Positions 49,120-59,771 of a stretch of 64,000 nt of DNA are shown piece after piece. Under the pieces are notes generated by a model. That model had not been told where the DNA came from and did not search any database. It saw only the letters and a program-made list of their open reading frames with translations. Positions within the stretch are counted from its first letter, which is position 1, and each line of letters opens with the position of its first letter. This DNA is from Bacillota bacterium (GTDB taxonomy: Bacteria > Bacillota > Desulfotomaculia > Desulfotomaculales > Pelotomaculaceae): NCBI GenBank assembly GCA_029555205.1, contig JAKPTB010000036.1, positions 1 to 64,000 on the forward strand, read 5' to 3'. The position numbers were made by a program, and so were the translations under genes.

Positions 49120-49167
49120 AGTGAAATATGCGTTAACGATTAAATTAATAAGTTAGGCTAATTAATA
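49120..49167 (-). promoter_or_regulatory. conserved upstream element, copy E
   Basis: agTGAAATATgcGTTaacGATTaaATTAATAAGttagGCTAATTAATA. Confidence 0.7.
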
Positions 49168-49479
49168 CAATTTTTCACTCTATGATAATCCTCCTGATTT
49201 TGATGACTCAATACAAAGTCTGGATATTTTTCCATAGCCAGGTCTTTTTATGGCGAACTTTTTATTTTTTAGCCCGGGTGCGTTGTTCTAAAGGGTTAAC
49301 CTGAAACTCAAATAAATTGATTTGAAAAAAAAGAAAATTATAAGAGGAAGCGCAATTTCCAGCGCATAGGGTTTTATTGAGGAGTTTGAGGAGGAGTTAA
49401 TGAGGGGGTAATCCTGGGAAACCATCAGAAAATCAGGAACTTAAGACATATCGGGGGAGTGGTGGCCAAATGGAGGAGT

Positions 49480-50079
49480 TTAATTCTTGTATTTACTTTT
49501 AAACATTTCATAGGTTTCCGGAGTATCTATATCAAAGATTGCCGATTCATCTTGCACCGGCAAATACTCTACCCTGCTCCCAAGCTGTTTCAGTACTTTT
49601 CGCAAGCCTTCATCACCTTTCAGCGCTGCCGCCTCCGCCCTCAAAGCGCAGTCAAGAATAACAGGATGACCGGGCTTACCCTGGTAAACCGGACGCAGGG
49701 CCAGACAGCTTCTTTTTTTAAACTCATCAATCACCATGTTTATCAGTGATGCTGAAATGAGCGGTTGGTCAGCCATAAACACCAGAAAAGCTGATGCGCC
49801 GGCATTGATTGCTCCGGCCCCCAGGGCCAGGGAGGTGCCCTGCCCCTGTGCATAATGGGGGTTAAACAGAATTTTTGCCGGCAACTCGCCAATTGCGGCC
49901 CTTATTTCCTGCTCCCTGTGACCCGTCACAACCAGCACTTCATCCACCTTTGATGCCAGTACATTTTCTGTTACTATTCCAACCATCGTCTTGCCGCCTA
50001 ATTTGAGTAGCTGCTTGGGAATGCCCATGCGGGAAGACAGCCCTGCGGCTAAAATAATTGCTGAGATCATTTTTATCAA
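49480..50079 (-). CDS. mocA: MobA-like NTP transferase / molybdenum cofactor cytidylyltransferase
   Basis: AIILAAGLSSRMGIPKQLLKLGGKTMV. Confidence 0.87.
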   Translation of the reverse strand: MIKMISAIILAAGLSSRMGIPKQLLKLGGKTMVGIVTENVLASKVDEVLVVTGHREQEIRAAIGELPAKILFNPHYAQGQGTSLALGAGAINAGASAFLVFMADQPLISASLINMVIDEFKKRSCLALRPVYQGKPGHPVILDCALRAEAAALKGDEGLRKVLKQLGSRVEYLPVQDESAIFDIDTPETYEMFKSKYKN

Positions 50080-50834
50080 TACTCCAGGACATCCAGCACA
50101 GGTTTTACTCCTTTTGCCGAACCCAGGAGAACCTTTCGTATTTTTTTGCTTAAGAGCAACCCGCCCAGGCGGCGCCCCTCAGCGGGATTTTTCAAACAAT
50201 CCAGCTTGTTAATAAAGGGTACAACCTTTGCTCCTGAAGGGCAGTCCCGCAGCAATTCTTCCGGATGAGTAATTAAATCTGCTATTATTTCAGGGTCAAT
50301 TAGAGAACCCATTTTCCGCCCTGTCCGTTTAGAAACAATTTCGCTGCGGTGCACATATTCGTCATCCAGGGGTTTACCTAAAACATCAGCACCGATTACA
50401 ACCACCAGCACAGTGGTTACACCGGGGATAACCGGCTCAAAATCCAGATGCCCCTTTAGTGAACGCCCCTTTGAGCCATCTGCCTCAACCAGGACATAGT
50501 CCGCATATTTTGTCAGCATATTCAATTGACCGCCTGTTATCCCGTCTACTTTATTATCCTTCAAAAGCTCCGAGCCTACCACAGGTATTAAGCCTGACTG
50601 GAGATAGCCGGCCAACTCCTTTTCCTCTTTTTCCTTCTGTTCATCCTCTCCCAGCAACAATAACGGATATTTGTCCGGCAAAGGCCTGTATATTTTTGTT
50701 GTCGTCGTAATAACAACTTTCTTTTGAAGGGCCAGTTCCCCGGCCAGACGAAACATGAGGGTGGTCTTGCCACCCCCTCCCACCAGGGAAATAATTTCAC
50801 TTCCTTGAAGACCCATGGCCCTGCTGATATTCAT
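50076..50834 (-). CDS. yqeC: YqeC-like selenium cofactor biosynthesis protein
   Basis: EIISLVGGGGKTTLMFRLAGEL, VLVEADGSKGRSLKGHLDFEPVIP. Confidence 0.85.
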   Translation of the reverse strand: MNISRAMGLQGSEIISLVGGGGKTTLMFRLAGELALQKKVVITTTTKIYRPLPDKYPLLLLGEDEQKEKEEKELAGYLQSGLIPVVGSELLKDNKVDGITGGQLNMLTKYADYVLVEADGSKGRSLKGHLDFEPVIPGVTTVLVVVIGADVLGKPLDDEYVHRSEIVSKRTGRKMGSLIDPEIIADLITHPEELLRDCPSGAKVVPFINKLDCLKNPAEGRRLGGLLLSKKIRKVLLGSAKGVKPVLDVLEY

Positions 50835-50854
50835 AGGCTTTTTTCCTTTACTTA

Positions 50855-51670
50855 TTAACTTTCCTGCGTGGCCAAAAAGTGAAACACTGCTTCCAATACC
50901 CCGCCGCCTACAGCCAGCGCCTTGTCCGAAATAGTAGTATACTCGGCATCCTCTCGTGGATCAATGTCACCAATCTTAGTACCCCTGGGCACCCGGACGC
51001 CTTCTTTAAGCATCCCTCTGATTAATCCGGATATTCCTGCCCGGACTGGCTCTGTATCCACGTAGGCCACCACATCGCCTTCTTCCACCAGTTCCCCGAT
51101 GGAGCGGCAGGGTCGCATGGTCCCGTCCACCGGCGCTTTCAGGAGCCTGCCCCAGGTATGACCATCGATAGACCCCGGAATGCCTGTGTCCGGGATGGCG
51201 CCGCCACTGTAAATTACCCGGCCCAGGCGGTGCCCCCTGCAGGTTTCGATAACTGCATCGACATCCACTCCGGCTGTAAAGCCAGGACCCAGTCCAATCA
51301 CCAGAGGAGCGTCATTGATGGTGGTACCCAGGTTCCGCTTGGCTATTCTGGCATCCACCACCACTGTGGGGCGCAGTTGCTTAATCACCAGAGCTTCCGG
51401 GTCAACCATTACAGGTATGATCCTGTTCTTTAGCAGTTCCAGGGCCTGTTCCACAGTTTCAGCCAGACGGGCCTCAACTCCCTCAACAATGGCGGATCCT
51501 TCCCAAACCGCCCTGGCAAAGGATACCGTTCTCCTGACCACCAGGGGCCGGCTTATTTCGGTCATAAGCACGTCCAGGCCGCATTTAAAAAGACGGTAGG
51601 CAACGCCTGAGGCAAGGTCGCCGGCACCCCTGACAACAACCAAAGGTTTATTCTGGTTCGAGTATTTCAC
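50855..51670 (-). CDS. yqeB: YqeB/EF2563-family selenium-dependent molybdenum hydroxylase system protein
   Basis: VVVRGAGDLASGVAYRLFKCGLDVLMTEISRPLVVRRTVSFARAVWEG. Confidence 0.88.
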   Translation of the reverse strand: MKYSNQNKPLVVVRGAGDLASGVAYRLFKCGLDVLMTEISRPLVVRRTVSFARAVWEGSAIVEGVEARLAETVEQALELLKNRIIPVMVDPEALVIKQLRPTVVVDARIAKRNLGTTINDAPLVIGLGPGFTAGVDVDAVIETCRGHRLGRVIYSGGAIPDTGIPGSIDGHTWGRLLKAPVDGTMRPCRSIGELVEEGDVVAYVDTEPVRAGISGLIRGMLKEGVRVPRGTKIGDIDPREDAEYTTISDKALAVGGGVLEAVFHFLATQES

Positions 51671-51702
51671 AGCTTATTTAAACCCCCTGGTTCCGTTTAG
51701 TA

Positions 51703-52746
51703 TTAACACGAGCCTTTACCAAAGGTACAGTTGGGATAATTACACTGGGGACACGCCCTGCAGAGCCCGCCATGGCCCAGGGCTACAATATCCTTCCGGG
51801 TTACCCTTTCACCAGCCAGAAGCCTGGGCAGCAGTAAATCTACAATGGTTATCTTGAAAAACATCCCGCAGGCCGGTATGCCCATAACAGGCACATCACC
51901 AAGATAAGCCAGCATAAACATAGCCCCGGGAAGCGCGGGTGCGCCGTATTTTACTACTTCGGCCCCGGTAAGCTGAATACCCTTGGGGGTAACGTCATCG
52001 GGATCAACGGACATGCCTCCTGTGACAATGATAATATCCGCCCCGTCCCCGGCCATTTTTTTGATTTTGGCAGCAATTACCTCCGCGTCATCGGGCGCGT
52101 AATCAAGGCCCAGGACGCTGGAGCCGAAAGCTTCTACTTTTTCGGTGATGACCGGTCCGAAACCGTCCCGGATCCGCTTTTTATATACTTCGCTGCCGGT
52201 AATGACAGCCCCGACTTTTAGTTTCCGGAAGGGAGTTACTTTTATTACCCAGCCCGCCTCCCGGCAGATGTTTTCAGCTGTTAAAACCGTCTCTTCGGGA
52301 ACTACCAGGGGTATTACCTTTGTTCCCGCCAGCAGTTCGCCTTTTTCTACAACTGTATTGTTGGGCAGGGTGGATAAGATTACGTCGGGCAAATCGTTGA
52401 GTTTTTCCAGGGCAGGTACATTAATTTTCAACAGCCCGTCGCAACCGGCGAAAAGATTCACCCGGCTTTCCCTGGGTTCGGTCCAGGTCACATTGGCGCC
52501 TGCAACAGCCTCTCCCAAACGGATACCGGCTGCATCCTCATGGACGTCACCCGGATCAAGTTCCAGGATATAGATGTTTTCCTTGCCCATCTTCAGAAGT
52601 TCTGGAATGTCTTCTTCCGTGATAATGTGACCTTTCTTAAAGGGGGCTCCCTTAAACTCCCCCCTCACCACCTGGGTCAGATCATGACTGAGTATATTTC
52701 CTACTGCATCCTCAACTTTAACTGCCTGGATCTTCATTGCCTTCAC
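51703..52746 (-). CDS. MoeA-like molybdopterin-binding protein
   Basis: AVITGSEVYKKRIRDGFGPVI, IIIVTGGMSVDPDDVTP, LPGAMFMLAYLGDVPVMGIPACGMF; C-terminal Cys cluster. Confidence 0.88.
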   Translation of the reverse strand: MKAMKIQAVKVEDAVGNILSHDLTQVVRGEFKGAPFKKGHIITEEDIPELLKMGKENIYILELDPGDVHEDAAGIRLGEAVAGANVTWTEPRESRVNLFAGCDGLLKINVPALEKLNDLPDVILSTLPNNTVVEKGELLAGTKVIPLVVPEETVLTAENICREAGWVIKVTPFRKLKVGAVITGSEVYKKRIRDGFGPVITEKVEAFGSSVLGLDYAPDDAEVIAAKIKKMAGDGADIIIVTGGMSVDPDDVTPKGIQLTGAEVVKYGAPALPGAMFMLAYLGDVPVMGIPACGMFFKITIVDLLLPRLLAGERVTRKDIVALGHGGLCRACPQCNYPNCTFGKGSC

Positions 52747-52990
52747 CTCAGCATGCCATTTATTTTGGAACAGGTAAATTAAATTAATGGTTTTTCGCCG
52801 TGATATTGCGCGTATATGTTTACACCCGGATACTGTCTGTACCCGAGTGCTCTATATAAAAAGAATACAAATACATTTTATAATAGTAATATATAATTGC
52901 TTGCTTAGGCAACTACTATTATATATAGTGGTATGTTTAAAAGTCAAGACTAATTATTTTACCTGAACCGGCTGTTTTATGGTTCAAGTC

Positions 52991-53461
52991 TTATTTTGAG
53001 GCCGGAATATCCTTGCCGCCCGCGGGCAGCACGCGACTTACAAAAATACCCCTACCACTGCAAATATTCTTATGACTTCCAGACTTTATGATACACTCGG
53101 TCAGGATTATGGTACTGCCCCTGTGGACGATCCGGCCCTCGGCAGTTAATTCATCACCAACACTGGGCTTGCCAAGGTAATTAACCGTTAATTCAGCGGT
53201 AACCGCCTGAAGACCAAGGGAACGTACTGCGCCTCCCATGCAAGTGTCCGCCATTGTGGCCAAAACACCCCCGTGGATCCCATCTGTGTAGTTTTTACAC
53301 TTGTCCTCCAATAATAAAGAAAGGCGGCAATAACCCTCGGCAAGACTGTCAATTTTTATACCCACCCATTCAGCAAAAGGACTCATCCGGTATTGACGGA
53401 AGATTTCCTCAACATTGGCGGAAGTGCTTATATTTCCCCTGGTTTCTTTATTTAGCTGCAT
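52991..53461 (-). CDS. PaaI-type hotdog thioesterase
   Basis: KNYTDGIHGGVLATMADTCMGGAVRSLG; start MQLNKETRG preferred (GGGGAG SD). Confidence 0.85.
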   Translation of the reverse strand: MQLNKETRGNISTSANVEEIFRQYRMSPFAEWVGIKIDSLAEGYCRLSLLLEDKCKNYTDGIHGGVLATMADTCMGGAVRSLGLQAVTAELTVNYLGKPSVGDELTAEGRIVHRGSTIILTECIIKSGSHKNICSGRGIFVSRVLPAGGKDIPASK

Positions 53462-53528
53462 TTTATCACTCCCCAACCCGGAAAGGGCGCCGAAAATGTT
53501 TCCAGCAACAAGCTTCAGTTTTTGTTCT

Positions 53529-54080
53529 CTAAGGGCTCGTATTGGCACAAACAGCTTCCGTTGTTAATTCTTTAATAATTTGCTGTAAAAACTTTTCTTC
53601 AGCTTCACGGAAAAAAATCAAATTCCTTGACACAGCGCCCTCCTTAAAATCCCTGGGGTTGGAAGCAATTTCTCTCAACCTCCTGAGATTTGCCTTGCCT
53701 CTGGCAAGCCTTTGCTTTAAACAACCGGCTATTTCCTCAGGTGATAAAAGGTCGGAAGTTTCAAGACCGACAGTGAGGTCAAAGTAAAGCCACTCGAAAC
53801 TGGAAAGAAGCTTTTTAGATGCTTCTTTCAGGGCTATTTTACCTGCTTCTGTAATATAGTATCTTTTCCTGTCGGGCATTCTGCCTTCCTTTTCCCTTTT
53901 AGAATAAACCAGTTCCCTCTCCTCAAGTCTTTTTAACACCTGATAGATGGAAGCCACCCCAATCCTGACCCATTTCCTCATGTCCCTACTGTCAATTATT
54001 TTGTCAATTTCATAGGCGTAGGAGGGTTTTTCATTTACAATACTGAGCAAAATTACCTCAATATTCGATAATATTTGCAC
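53529..54080 (-). CDS. PadR-family transcriptional regulator
   Basis: ILLSIVNEKPSYAYEIDKIID...WVRIGVASIYQVLKRLEERELV...RKRYYITEAGK. Confidence 0.9.
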   Translation of the reverse strand: MQILSNIEVILLSIVNEKPSYAYEIDKIIDSRDMRKWVRIGVASIYQVLKRLEERELVYSKREKEGRMPDRKRYYITEAGKIALKEASKKLLSSFEWLYFDLTVGLETSDLLSPEEIAGCLKQRLARGKANLRRLREIASNPRDFKEGAVSRNLIFFREAEEKFLQQIIKELTTEAVCANTSP

Positions 54081-54327
54081 ATTGTTTACCCCCTTAATAC
54101 AGAATTCTTACATCTTAAGAACTAAGTACCTTTAGTATATTATATAGTAGTATGCTTAAAAAATAAATACCCTTTAAATAAATAAAATGGTTTATCCTGA
54201 CATTGGTTTGTTTTGCATGTTAAAGTCTCGAAATTCCAAATACCAGCATGTTTTTAGACGATTCGAATCTGATTTGAGGGTTACAAAATACCAGCCGTAA
54301 GATCAAGATTTGATTTTTACTGATCAT

Positions 54328-54356
54328 AAAAAAGCAGGGGTTAATACACCCTGCTT
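54328..54356 (-). terminator. intrinsic terminator of PPIase gene
   Basis: Minus strand AAGCAGGG-tgtattaa-CCCCTGCTTTTTTA. Confidence 0.8.
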
Positions 54357-54475
54357 GTTTATGATCGGTCCCATGGAAATATAACAAACCCGTCATTCCC
54401 AGCTGTGTACCTCAAAAGCAACAGGGCCTGCCCCTGTTAAAAATTAGAACTAACGGGCAGTTTCAACCTCATTTC

Positions 54476-54907
54476 TCAACTCTCAACAATAGTGACTTTA
54501 TTCATCCTGTCACCCTGATTAATTTTGTCTACCACATCCATACCTTCAATGACTTTGCCGAAAACGGTATGCACACCGTCAAGATGAGGCTGGGACTCGT
54601 AAACAATAAAAAACTGGCTTCCGCCGGTATCGCGGCCCCGGTGAGCCATGGAAACGGAACCACGTTCGTGCCTGTGCGGGTTTCCCTTGGTTTCACAGGG
54701 AATGGTATAGCCCGGGCCACCGGTTCCATTACCGGCAGGACAGCCCCCCTGGGCTACAAACCCCTTGATCACACGATGAAATGAGAGTCCGTCATAAAAA
54801 CCCTCATTAATCAGTTTTTCAAAATTAGCTACAGTACCCGGCGCCTCCTTTTCAAATAACTCTATTACGATATTTCCCTGATCCATTTCGATGATTGCTT
54901 TTTTCAT
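54476..54907 (-). CDS. cyclophilin-type peptidyl-prolyl isomerase
   Basis: [50 protein letters not shown]. Confidence 0.95.
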   Translation of the reverse strand: MKKAIIEMDQGNIVIELFEKEAPGTVANFEKLINEGFYDGLSFHRVIKGFVAQGGCPAGNGTGGPGYTIPCETKGNPHRHERGSVSMAHRGRDTGGSQFFIVYESQPHLDGVHTVFGKVIEGMDVVDKINQGDRMNKVTIVES

Positions 54908-55003
54908 TCCGGTTCCTCCTTTGTGTTTCAGTTAATAATACCACTTATAATACGGCGATGCTATACAGAATTAAAAAACAACGGCTTCAAGAGGGCCGGG
55001 GTT

Positions 55004-55507
55004 TTATTCCGACATCCTTTTATGTTTCCGGGCTATTTCCGGAAAGAATTTTTCAATCATTTCCCTTACCCTTTCAATCCTGTCTCTAACTTCCCTGCTG
55101 TAGAACAATACCATTTCCCTTACCGGTGTCTCACCCCTGATAATTAAGGCCAGGTTGTTTATTCCGGCAACTTCGTCATGATTAACTATCCAGCGGTACA
55201 GTTCCATTAATTCGTATATTAGCTTTTGATGTTTTACTGGACTGAAGAAATTGCACCGTAGCATTATTTCCAGATTATGCAGGTGAATCCTGATTACCCA
55301 AAGATCGTCTTTAATGAATAAATCCTTATTGCCAATACATTGCGTTTCATTTAAAAATTGAAGCAACACAATTTCCTTGAATTTTTTTTCTTTATATATA
55401 TCGCTTGCCCTGAAAAGCGACCAGGTTAAAACACCGCCCAGCAGGGCAATAATAATCTGGTGATATTCCACTAAGGTTTTGAGAAGGTAACCGGGCAAAT
55501 CCAACAC
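55004..55507 (-). CDS. hypothetical membrane-anchored protein
   Basis: N-terminal hydrophobic segment then soluble charged region; ORF coding composition. Confidence 0.6.
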   Translation of the reverse strand: MLDLPGYLLKTLVEYHQIIIALLGGVLTWSLFRASDIYKEKKFKEIVLLQFLNETQCIGNKDLFIKDDLWVIRIHLHNLEIMLRCNFFSPVKHQKLIYELMELYRWIVNHDEVAGINNLALIIRGETPVREMVLFYSREVRDRIERVREMIEKFFPEIARKHKRMSE

Positions 55508-55674
55508 AATTCCACCGTTGTTGTTTTTTGCACATAGAAGCAGTTATGGCATATCCCTATTATACCCTGGAATTTTTTTAAAATGCCAAAACCGGCCGGT
55601 TTTTCTTTGGCCTCAGTCCACCCTTCACTTCCGGCCTTGCCCTGGCTGATATTTTATTCGAAAATTTATCCGGA

Positions 55675-57144
55675 TCAGGATATTTCCTTTTTATAGTGCC
55701 GGTCTTTTTTTTCCCGGGGCTGGTCAAATTCCTGGGGCATCAGGTCCTGAGCCTGGATCAGGCGCGTAGCTTTATCCACAAGATCCGGAACTTCGATGCC
55801 GGCGCCCGTAGAAGCGCCCAGTTCCTTGAATTTCCGGGCTGTTACCAGAACCCTCCGCTCAAGTGTGCCCACGGCCTTATTATAGGCCTCCACAGAATGA
55901 TCCAGACCTTTTTTTAAATCATGGAAGTGGCCGGTCAGGTTTTGAATACGTTCGTACAGTGTTTTCCCCAGACTGCTGATAGCCTGGGCGTTTTCAGCAA
56001 TTTTTTCCTGTCTCCAGCCGTAAGCCACTGCCCTCAGCAGGGCAATTAGAGTCGTGGGGGTTGCCAGGATCACCTTCTGTTCGACACCAAATTCAATAAG
56101 GGCAGGGTCTTGTTCCAGAGCAGCGCTGAAAAAAGTCTCCCCGGGCAAGAACATTACGGCAAACTCCGGCGACGGCGCAAACTGCTCCCAGTAGGCCTTG
56201 CTGCCCAACTGGGAAAGGTGGGTCCGGATCTGCCTGGCATGGTCTTTTAGTTTCGCTGCCCTCTCAGTTTCATCCCGGGCGTCCAAAGCTTCCAGATAGG
56301 CCTGCAGGGGGGCTTTGGAATCAACCACGATATTCTTACGGTTGGGCAACCGGACGATCAGGTCCGGGCGCAAACTGCCGGGTCCGGATCCGGCGGACTC
56401 CTGCTGATGAAAATCGCAATACTCCACCATTCCGGCCAGCTCGACAACCCGTTTCAGCTGGATTTCCCCCCAGCGGCCCCGGACCGACGGCGACCTCAAG
56501 GCCTTGACCAGATTTGCGGTTTCAGTCTGCAGCCTGGCCTGGCTGGAAGACATCAATTTTACCTGTTCTGTAAGGCTGGCATAAGCATCTATGCGGGATT
56601 TTTCAAGATCCTGAATTGTATTTTCAACCTTTTCCAGGGATTCCTTGAGCGGCTTAATCAGTTCGTCAACAGCTTTTTGCCTGGCCTCAAGGTCGCCCCT
56701 GGCATGGTCCTGAAATTTCTCCAGAGTTGTTTGCGCCAGTTCCAGAAAAGCCCGGTTGTTGCTCTTGAGGGCATCGGCGGACAGGGCTTTAAATGCGTCA
56801 GTAAGCTGCTGCCGCGCCTCCTCCAGGAGAGCCAGTTTCCCTGCTGCCCCCCTGCGCTCTTCCTGCAGCTTTGCTTCTAGTTCCGATACTTTTTTTGTCT
56901 CCTCTATGTACTGAATTTTAAGACGTTCGACCTCGCCGGCATGGTTTGTAAGAACTGCCCTCAGCTCAGCGAGCTGTAAATCCCTGCCCTGGATCCGCTC
57001 CTGGAGAACCGCGCACTCAGCTTCCACCTCTGTCCTGGATTTTAAAGCCTGCTGGAGCCTGCCCCGGAGCACCAAATAGACAGCCAGCCCTCCTGCCGAA
57101 AAGCCCGCCGTTAGAAACAGCAATACATCCATCCTGTTTTTCAC
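55675..57144 (-). CDS. rmuC: RmuC-family DNA recombination protein
   Basis: N-terminal TM, coiled coil, [42 protein letters not shown]. Confidence 0.93.
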   Translation of the reverse strand: MKNRMDVLLFLTAGFSAGGLAVYLVLRGRLQQALKSRTEVEAECAVLQERIQGRDLQLAELRAVLTNHAGEVERLKIQYIEETKKVSELEAKLQEERRGAAGKLALLEEARQQLTDAFKALSADALKSNNRAFLELAQTTLEKFQDHARGDLEARQKAVDELIKPLKESLEKVENTIQDLEKSRIDAYASLTEQVKLMSSSQARLQTETANLVKALRSPSVRGRWGEIQLKRVVELAGMVEYCDFHQQESAGSGPGSLRPDLIVRLPNRKNIVVDSKAPLQAYLEALDARDETERAAKLKDHARQIRTHLSQLGSKAYWEQFAPSPEFAVMFLPGETFFSAALEQDPALIEFGVEQKVILATPTTLIALLRAVAYGWRQEKIAENAQAISSLGKTLYERIQNLTGHFHDLKKGLDHSVEAYNKAVGTLERRVLVTARKFKELGASTGAGIEVPDLVDKATRLIQAQDLMPQEFDQPREKKDRHYKKEIS

Positions 57145-57380
57145 TCCGCCTTTTAATAATTCTTAAAGTTTTTTATAACCGGTGTATGAAAAATTTTTTC
57201 CGGTTAAAAATATTTATTATGCACAAATATCCAAAAAACATTTAAAAAATTCTTTAAATTTTTATCCGGATCTTCACTGCCTGATTCTTTCACTTGCAGG
57301 AACTAATGGAAGGTATGTCAAATACACAATAGTCCTAAGTTACAAACAAGGTCAATACATAGCAAGGGTGGAGGGACCAG

Positions 57381-58841
57381 ATGTTAGTTAATCAACTTAT
57401 CTTACGGGGCGCAGCCGGTAAAGCTGCCCTGCGCGAAAAAGAGGCGATTTACAGTTATGCGCAGCTTCAAGCCCGGACAGGCAGTTTTCGGGATTATTTA
57501 TATGCCCGGGGAATCCGGGAAAGGGATAACGTCGCCCTTTTTGCCAAAAACTCGGCTGATTTTATTATCAGCTATATGGCAGTAGTCAGCCTGGGCGCCG
57601 TGGTGGTACCGCTCAACACAATGCTGACCCCCCGGGAAATCGCCTTCATTTTGAAAGACTCCCGGGTCAAGCACATCATCACAGATAAAAAACTGGATTT
57701 AGCCGGGCAGTATCAGGACGGCCAGCTGCCGCCGGAACAGTTGTTAACCTCCCGGATCAACCAGGAAGTGAACAGGGCAACCTATCCGGCCGCCCCCGAA
57801 ATCCCTGTCCGGGAAACAGCTCCCTGTGTAATCCTGTATACATCCGGCACCACAGGCCGCCCCAAGGGCGCCCTGCTGTCCCACCGCAACCTGGTTAGTG
57901 ACGCCCGTTCATTTTCAGCAGTCACAGGGGCCCGCACCGATGATAACTTTCTCTGCGTGCTGCCGATGTTTCACAGCTTCGGCTGGACCTGCTGCGTGCT
58001 TACAGCCCTTTTCAACGGTGCTTCCCTGACCATCCTCGAATCCTTCCAACCCAGGGAGGTAATCGCAACAATCAAGGAAAAGGGTGTCACCGTAGTCATG
58101 GGCGTACCGGCCATGTACGGCTTTTATGCTTCAATGGCCACGCCCGCTGATCTGGCCGGGGTGCGTTTGTTTGCTTCGGGCGGTGCTTCCCTGCCCCTGG
58201 AGATTCTGAACATCTTCTACGAAAAAACCGGGAAACGGGTTATTGAAGGATACGGCCTCTCTGAAGCCTCTCCTGCCGTTTGCTTCAATCCCATGCACGC
58301 CACAAAACCAGGCTCAGTGGGCCTGGCTCTCCCGGACGTGGAAGTAAAGGTAGTTAAGGATGACGGAAGCGAAGCCGCTTGCCGGGAAGTAGGTGAACTG
58401 ATCGTCCGGGGGCCAAACGTCATGCTGGGCTACTACGGCCTGCCCGATGAAAGTGCCGAAGCCCTCAAGGACGGCTGGCTCTATACCGGCGACCTGGCTT
58501 ATCGCGATGAAGAAGGTTATATTTTTATCGTAGATCGCAAAAAGGATATAATCATCGTCAGCGGCCTCAATGTCTATCCCAGGGAAGTGGAAGAGATTCT
58601 CTACCAGTACCCTGCCGTGAAAGAAGCGGCCGTAATCGGAAAGCCGGATAAAAAACGCGGTGAAATTGTCTGCGCCTACGTAGTGGTTAAAGAGGGCCAG
58701 AAATTAAATAAAAAGGACCTGATTGTCTTCCTCAAGGCCAACCTTGCTTCTTACAAACTGCCCAGGGAGATTATCGAAATGGAAGCCTTGCCCAAAAATG
58801 CCACGGGGAAAATTCTTAAAAAAGAATTGCGGGAATTCTAA
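57381..58841 (+). CDS. long-chain fatty-acid--CoA ligase-like AMP-binding enzyme
   Basis: ILYTSGTTGRPKGALLSHRNL, GYGLSEASP, GWLYTGDLAYRDEEGYIFIVDRKKDIIIVSGLNVYPREVEE. Confidence 0.94.
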   Translation: MLVNQLILRGAAGKAALREKEAIYSYAQLQARTGSFRDYLYARGIRERDNVALFAKNSADFIISYMAVVSLGAVVVPLNTMLTPREIAFILKDSRVKHIITDKKLDLAGQYQDGQLPPEQLLTSRINQEVNRATYPAAPEIPVRETAPCVILYTSGTTGRPKGALLSHRNLVSDARSFSAVTGARTDDNFLCVLPMFHSFGWTCCVLTALFNGASLTILESFQPREVIATIKEKGVTVVMGVPAMYGFYASMATPADLAGVRLFASGGASLPLEILNIFYEKTGKRVIEGYGLSEASPAVCFNPMHATKPGSVGLALPDVEVKVVKDDGSEAACREVGELIVRGPNVMLGYYGLPDESAEALKDGWLYTGDLAYRDEEGYIFIVDRKKDIIIVSGLNVYPREVEEILYQYPAVKEAAVIGKPDKKRGEIVCAYVVVKEGQKLNKKDLIVFLKANLASYKLPREIIEMEALPKNATGKILKKELREF

Positions 58842-58902
58842 ACAGATCAGGTTAATCAAAAAAAGCACTGATGCCGTGCCTGGTTTTTCCCGGTTAACGG
58901 TA

Positions 58903-59193
58903 TTAGCGCTTTTCTTTCTTTTCTTTTTCTTTGATTTCCTGTCTTGATTGCCCTTCCATCCCCTTCTTAGCTACCCAGGCATGCTTGCAGTCCAGGCACC
59001 TCCACGAACTCTTGCCAATTAGGACAAAAAATGAAAAAAGAAGAATTATTCCCGCTAAAAACCAGAGCGGTGGAAACCTGGTTGCCAGCCAGACCAGGCA
59101 TCCTCCACTGGCAAGGAGGGTCAGGAACATGGACCAGGAGCTGATTTTTTGCACATTAATGGAGCCACAGCGTGGACACCGGGACAAAACCAC
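58903..59193 (-). CDS. hypothetical protein, two zinc-binding CxxC pairs flanking TM segments
   Basis: CPRCGSINVQK...two TM...CLDCKHAW. Confidence 0.65.
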   Translation of the reverse strand: MVLSRCPRCGSINVQKISSWSMFLTLLASGGCLVWLATRFPPLWFLAGIILLFSFFVLIGKSSWRCLDCKHAWVAKKGMEGQSRQEIKEKEKKEKR

Positions 59194-59454
59194 TACCTCC
59201 TGTTTACAGTTTAAAACCGCATTTCAAGTAAACAAAACAATACTCCCGGGAGGCTGAATCAGCCGGTAGAAGAATAACCCAGGTAATTTTATCATATTTC
59301 GCGAAAATAATCTATTGATGAAAATCGTGATAAAAACCGGCACTGCATCTTTTCCAGAACGCCGGCGCCCGGTTTTAAGATTACACAGCCGGGTTAGTAA
59401 CTCAGGATCTTAATCATTCAGTTAATGTTTCCCTTGGTTTCAGGAGGACATTAT

Positions 59455-59733
59455 ATGTATACCAGGCAATCCCCCGTCCTGACCTGCGCTTGCTGCGGCT
59501 ACAGGGGCACCATGAAATTCCTTGTTAATTACTGCGAAAGGGACCTGGAAACGTTAAAAAGCCCCTGCGGCTACCTGGTTCATAACATTTTACAGCCCTG
59601 GGGCGTTGCCTACGAACTCTTACAGTGCCCGTCATGCGCCACAGTCCTTTTAATCAAAATTGAATGGCATGACGCCTGGGAGCCGGAAGACTACATTGTG
59701 ACGGTTTTGTACCCCAATTGCCCCGGCTCCTGA
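59455..59733 (+). CDS. hypothetical small Cys-rich protein
   Basis: CACCGYRGTMKFLVNYCERD...LQCPSCATVLL; CAGGAGG upstream of ATG 59455. Confidence 0.6.
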   Translation: MYTRQSPVLTCACCGYRGTMKFLVNYCERDLETLKSPCGYLVHNILQPWGVAYELLQCPSCATVLLIKIEWHDAWEPEDYIVTVLYPNCPGS

Positions 59734-59771
59734 TCCTCCCCGGCCAAAAAACAAGGTCTGAAGTTAAACTT

